Of a stretch of 31,856 nt of DNA, positions 29,183 through 31,856 are shown in pieces. Below the pieces are notes generated by a model. That model saw nothing but the letters and a program-made list of their open reading frames with translations, did not search any database and was not told where the DNA came from. The DNA comes from Plantago elongata (Eukaryota > Streptophyta > Magnoliopsida > Lamiales > Plantaginaceae): contig JAYMSP010001458.1 of the NCBI GenBank assembly GCA_036897095.1, positions 1-31,856 of the forward strand, in the 5' to 3' direction. The stretch's first letter is position 1, and every line of letters starts with the position of its first letter. The position numbers were made by a program, and so were the translations under genes.

Positions 29183-31428
29183 CTTGCACAACCTCAATAA
29201 CAAATTAACAAGATTCTCCTAATTCTACATCCCTCCTTTTCTATGTTGACATGATATTTCCATACATTATTAAAGGAATAATGTTATTAAAGTTATATGT
29301 AGGCTGTAGGTTACATGATCCTCTTAAGACGTGTATTTATGTACGTGTTTAGAGCGGGATGTGATTCCAATTCATTTTAATGAAATTTTCTTTGATCGAT
29401 AATCCATAAAAAAGTCAACCTCGGCCAATTTCTTCAGGTTAATTGGCATTATATTAGACTTTATTAACGTTCATTTATACCATGAGCTTTAAAAATCAAG
29501 ACGTTTTCAATAGTTTTTGTTTCTTTTTTGGCTGACATTTTCAATTGCATGTCTGATTTTCCATTTAGTCCTAACGTTCATCATTGTAGGCTGTAACCAT
29601 AGAACGACAACATTGGAGAATTAAATCCTGCTGCATTCCAATTCCGCAACCAAGAGTGTCAAAAACTTTTAGACATTCACATTTGGACATATGATTGCAT
29701 TTTCCCATGTTGTCACGCCATGTAAAACATGTTACTTGTTACAATATCGTACTAGTATTCTTGGGTGGAATTTGCATGCTTCCTTACCCGAAAATCAGCT
29801 AGCTTTTCCACATTAATCAGTTGGAAAATATGAGTTAATAAGTCTTATAAAATTAATTATTCGCTTTGTTACAACATTTCACATTACTTATGAGAAGATT
29901 ATACAAATAAAATATGTGTAGGATCCCCCTATATGATGACCCAGTTTATAATGTATTAAAACATGCTCAAGTTAGTGATGTGTACTCCCGCCGATGATAA
30001 TTTTAATTTATTCAAATATGACTCTTAAGCATCTTACATCGGTTGTAAGAAATCATGTAAATAAATTGAACAAACATATTCCCTTAAAAATGTCTTTTAA
30101 GAGTATAATGTTTTTAATTTGCTAAAGTATATTTCAAACTTAAATGTTGACGGGTGTAAAATACTAAAAACCAACATAAATTTGTTATAGATAACGAAGT
30201 ATAATTTAGTTTATAAGCCCGTTTCCTCTCTAATTAATAGGTTGAAGGTCTGAGTCATCTTAATCGTTTTAAGAACAAAAGTCATAAAATTGTCATGGTT
30301 TTAGAAAACTAGAGTTATGTATACGCACATGATACTTTTCATTAGGGTAACACGCACAAATCCGGAAAATAATGCACTGGACACAATTTTACGAACATTA
30401 TATGATGAAGTGGATCAACTCATCACTCATCCAATTAACGGGAGGGACCACTCAAAAGGCCTAACCCAGCTCAGCATAATTTTAAGTCCAGCCCGTCCAG
30501 ATAAGTGCGGATTTTAAAGCGAAATATCTGGATGTTTTTGTTTTGTAATATGTACTTGCCAAAGGCCCAAAGAGGTGTAAATGTGTAGTAAGAAATGGTG
30601 CCCATTTCTTATTCTTCTTCTTTTATTTTTAAAATTTTAAAAGCTATGTCATTCTTCATTTTTTTTTCTATTTTATTTCCTTCAGAAGTGAGAATTACTT
30701 TGTTATCTTACACCATATCAATCGCAACTCTACAGTTCATTTTCTTAGAGCATTCATTTACGATAACAAATTTTATTGTCCAAGTAAATGATTATTTTAT
30801 TTAAAATAGTAAAAGATAAAAAAATATTTATGTAACATCTTAAAATTTCAAGTCAAATATATTAAGTTTAAATGGATTGAGAACGCTGCTCAGATTAATA
30901 AGGTGTATCTATTTTTCTGAAAATCTATCTACAAGAATTTTAGGATTAATGGAACAGTGGAGCTGACATATAAATTGAAATTTTGCTCTTACGTAATTGT
31001 ATTGATTTAAAGGGATCCTTGATTTAAAGGGCTGGGGATCGACTAATTTGTCGGTGGTTGTTACAATTTATCACATTTAACCAAAGAGTAATATTAACAG
31101 CCATGAAATTATTTATATTATTATTTTTCCAAGTACCAAACCGAACTGTACCACGAATTCCACCACCACGAAGGAGAAGAAGTGTGGTGGAAACACATCG
31201 ACCTATCAGAATGAGGTCACTTGTATTTTATATTTAACTTTTAATCATTATTTATCCTTCACCTGGCTTAATTGGTCTCACATACAAATCATGGATGATT
31301 TGCACTGTGCCATACTTTTTTAAACAATATAATAACTATCAACTTTGTTTAACAATTTTAAAAGTGTAAAACAACTTTAAAATTTATAAAATAAATTTAA
31401 AAAATGTAAAACAACTTTACAAACTCGT
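29183..31428. other. Intergenic spacer
   Basis: AT-rich DNA. Frames such as 30317-30517 and 30595-30804 have low-complexity translations without motifs. A near-repeat of TGTAAAACAACTTTA lies at about 31362-31420. No gene, RNA or transposon end could be supported. Confidence 0.5.
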
Positions 31429-31462
31429 ATTTTTTCTTTTCTTTTTCTTTTTTCTTTCTTTC
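31429..31462. repeat. Polypyrimidine (TTTTC)n tract
   Basis: A run of 34 bases made almost only of T and C, lying directly before a somewhat GC-richer stretch. It may be a simple repeat or a plant 5' leader. Confidence 0.8.
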
Positions 31463-31856
31463 CATGTCTGCCGCTCATCAATCGGCGCAGGCAACCATCG
31501 TATCTCTTCCACTCGACCTATTCCAAATCGATGCAACGCTCTGTAAATCGTGAAAAGATGTGTTATCTACTCTATCATAATATATTTGGTGGTTATTTCC
31601 CCACAGAAAATTCCATCTACAGAATATACTACAACCAGTTGGTCAGAGTTCCAGCAGCTCCAAAATCACTACGCATCTGCGCCATACTTGTAGGCACACC
31701 TAAATTCTGGTCGATTCGCTCAATCCCGACATCCGGAGTGTTCGGTTAAATTCTTTATTCATGACTTTTGATTTATGAGTTAATTGCAACTCTTGGTTTA
31801 TTAGTTTTTAGTTTTTAGTTTTCAGTGATGAGTTTTTGTGACTTCCGTGTTCTACT
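31463..31856. other. GC-richer edge region, no assigned gene
   Basis: Base composition rises after the polypyrimidine tract. A short frame begins at the ATG at 31465 (MSAAHQSAQATIVSLPLDLF...) and stops after about 28 codons. A 72-codon frame runs at 31531-31749. Neither matches a family I recognise. This could be the start of a gene running off the window or a decayed one. Confidence 0.3.

Noticed and set aside
31465..31749. Start of a protein-coding gene at the window edge
   Set aside because: The ATG frame closes after about 28 codons, and the next frame has no motif or convincing splice sites. It was left as unassigned.

Overview
This window is AT-rich nuclear DNA from a flowering plant, most probably a eudicot. 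The evidence is a spliced cation/H+ exchanger gene with GT-AG introns, a plant MIR319 hairpin, and a dense load of plant transposable elements: Ty1/copia, Ty3/gypsy LTRs, hAT, Mutator-like, PIF/Harbinger and Stowaway elements. Only two host genes can be supported. Everything else is transposon-derived or unassigned spacer. All family names rest on motifs read by eye, because no database search was possible.

Layout. (1) 116-3377, plus strand: a complete three-exon CHX17/CHX18-type antiporter gene of 802 codons. (2) 3378-8580: spacer holding a long-armed foldback element (about 5359-6203). (3) 8580-9060, minus strand: a MIR319 gene with an intact hairpin, the canonical mature miR319 sequence and an upstream TATA box. 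(4) 9654-13300: an RNase H-like pseudogene fragment, a truncated Ty3/gypsy-type LTR, and a degenerate tandem-repeat array split by a GTTCG-rich hAT element with a perfect 8-bp target duplication. (5) 14008-17830: PIF/Harbinger-type and Stowaway-like MITEs, a LINE-type remnant, and long plain spacer. (6) 18102-22418: an old Ale-type copia retrotransposon with a 5-bp target duplication. It carries two later insertions: a hAT element in its RNase H region that has captured what looks like the first exon of a plant CCCH/KH zinc-finger gene, and a Mutator-like element that splits its 3' LTR. (7) 23025-25062: a SINE-like unit, a 75-bp tandem duplication, another PIF-type MITE and a second, decayed GTTCG hAT copy in opposite orientation. 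(8) 25809-27764: a probable solo Ty3/gypsy LTR. (9) 28148-29182: a third clean PIF-type MITE and a CAGTGGCG hAT-like element with a Stowaway inside. (10) 29183-31856: spacer with no gene I can support.

The two host genes are not functionally linked. The antiporter would act in K+ and pH homeostasis of endomembranes, and miR319 would repress TCP transcription factors controlling leaf growth. The most unusual content is the nested transposon complex at 18102-22418 with its exon capture. The window is otherwise ordinary plant intergenic DNA, and I found no new enzymatic or defence system.
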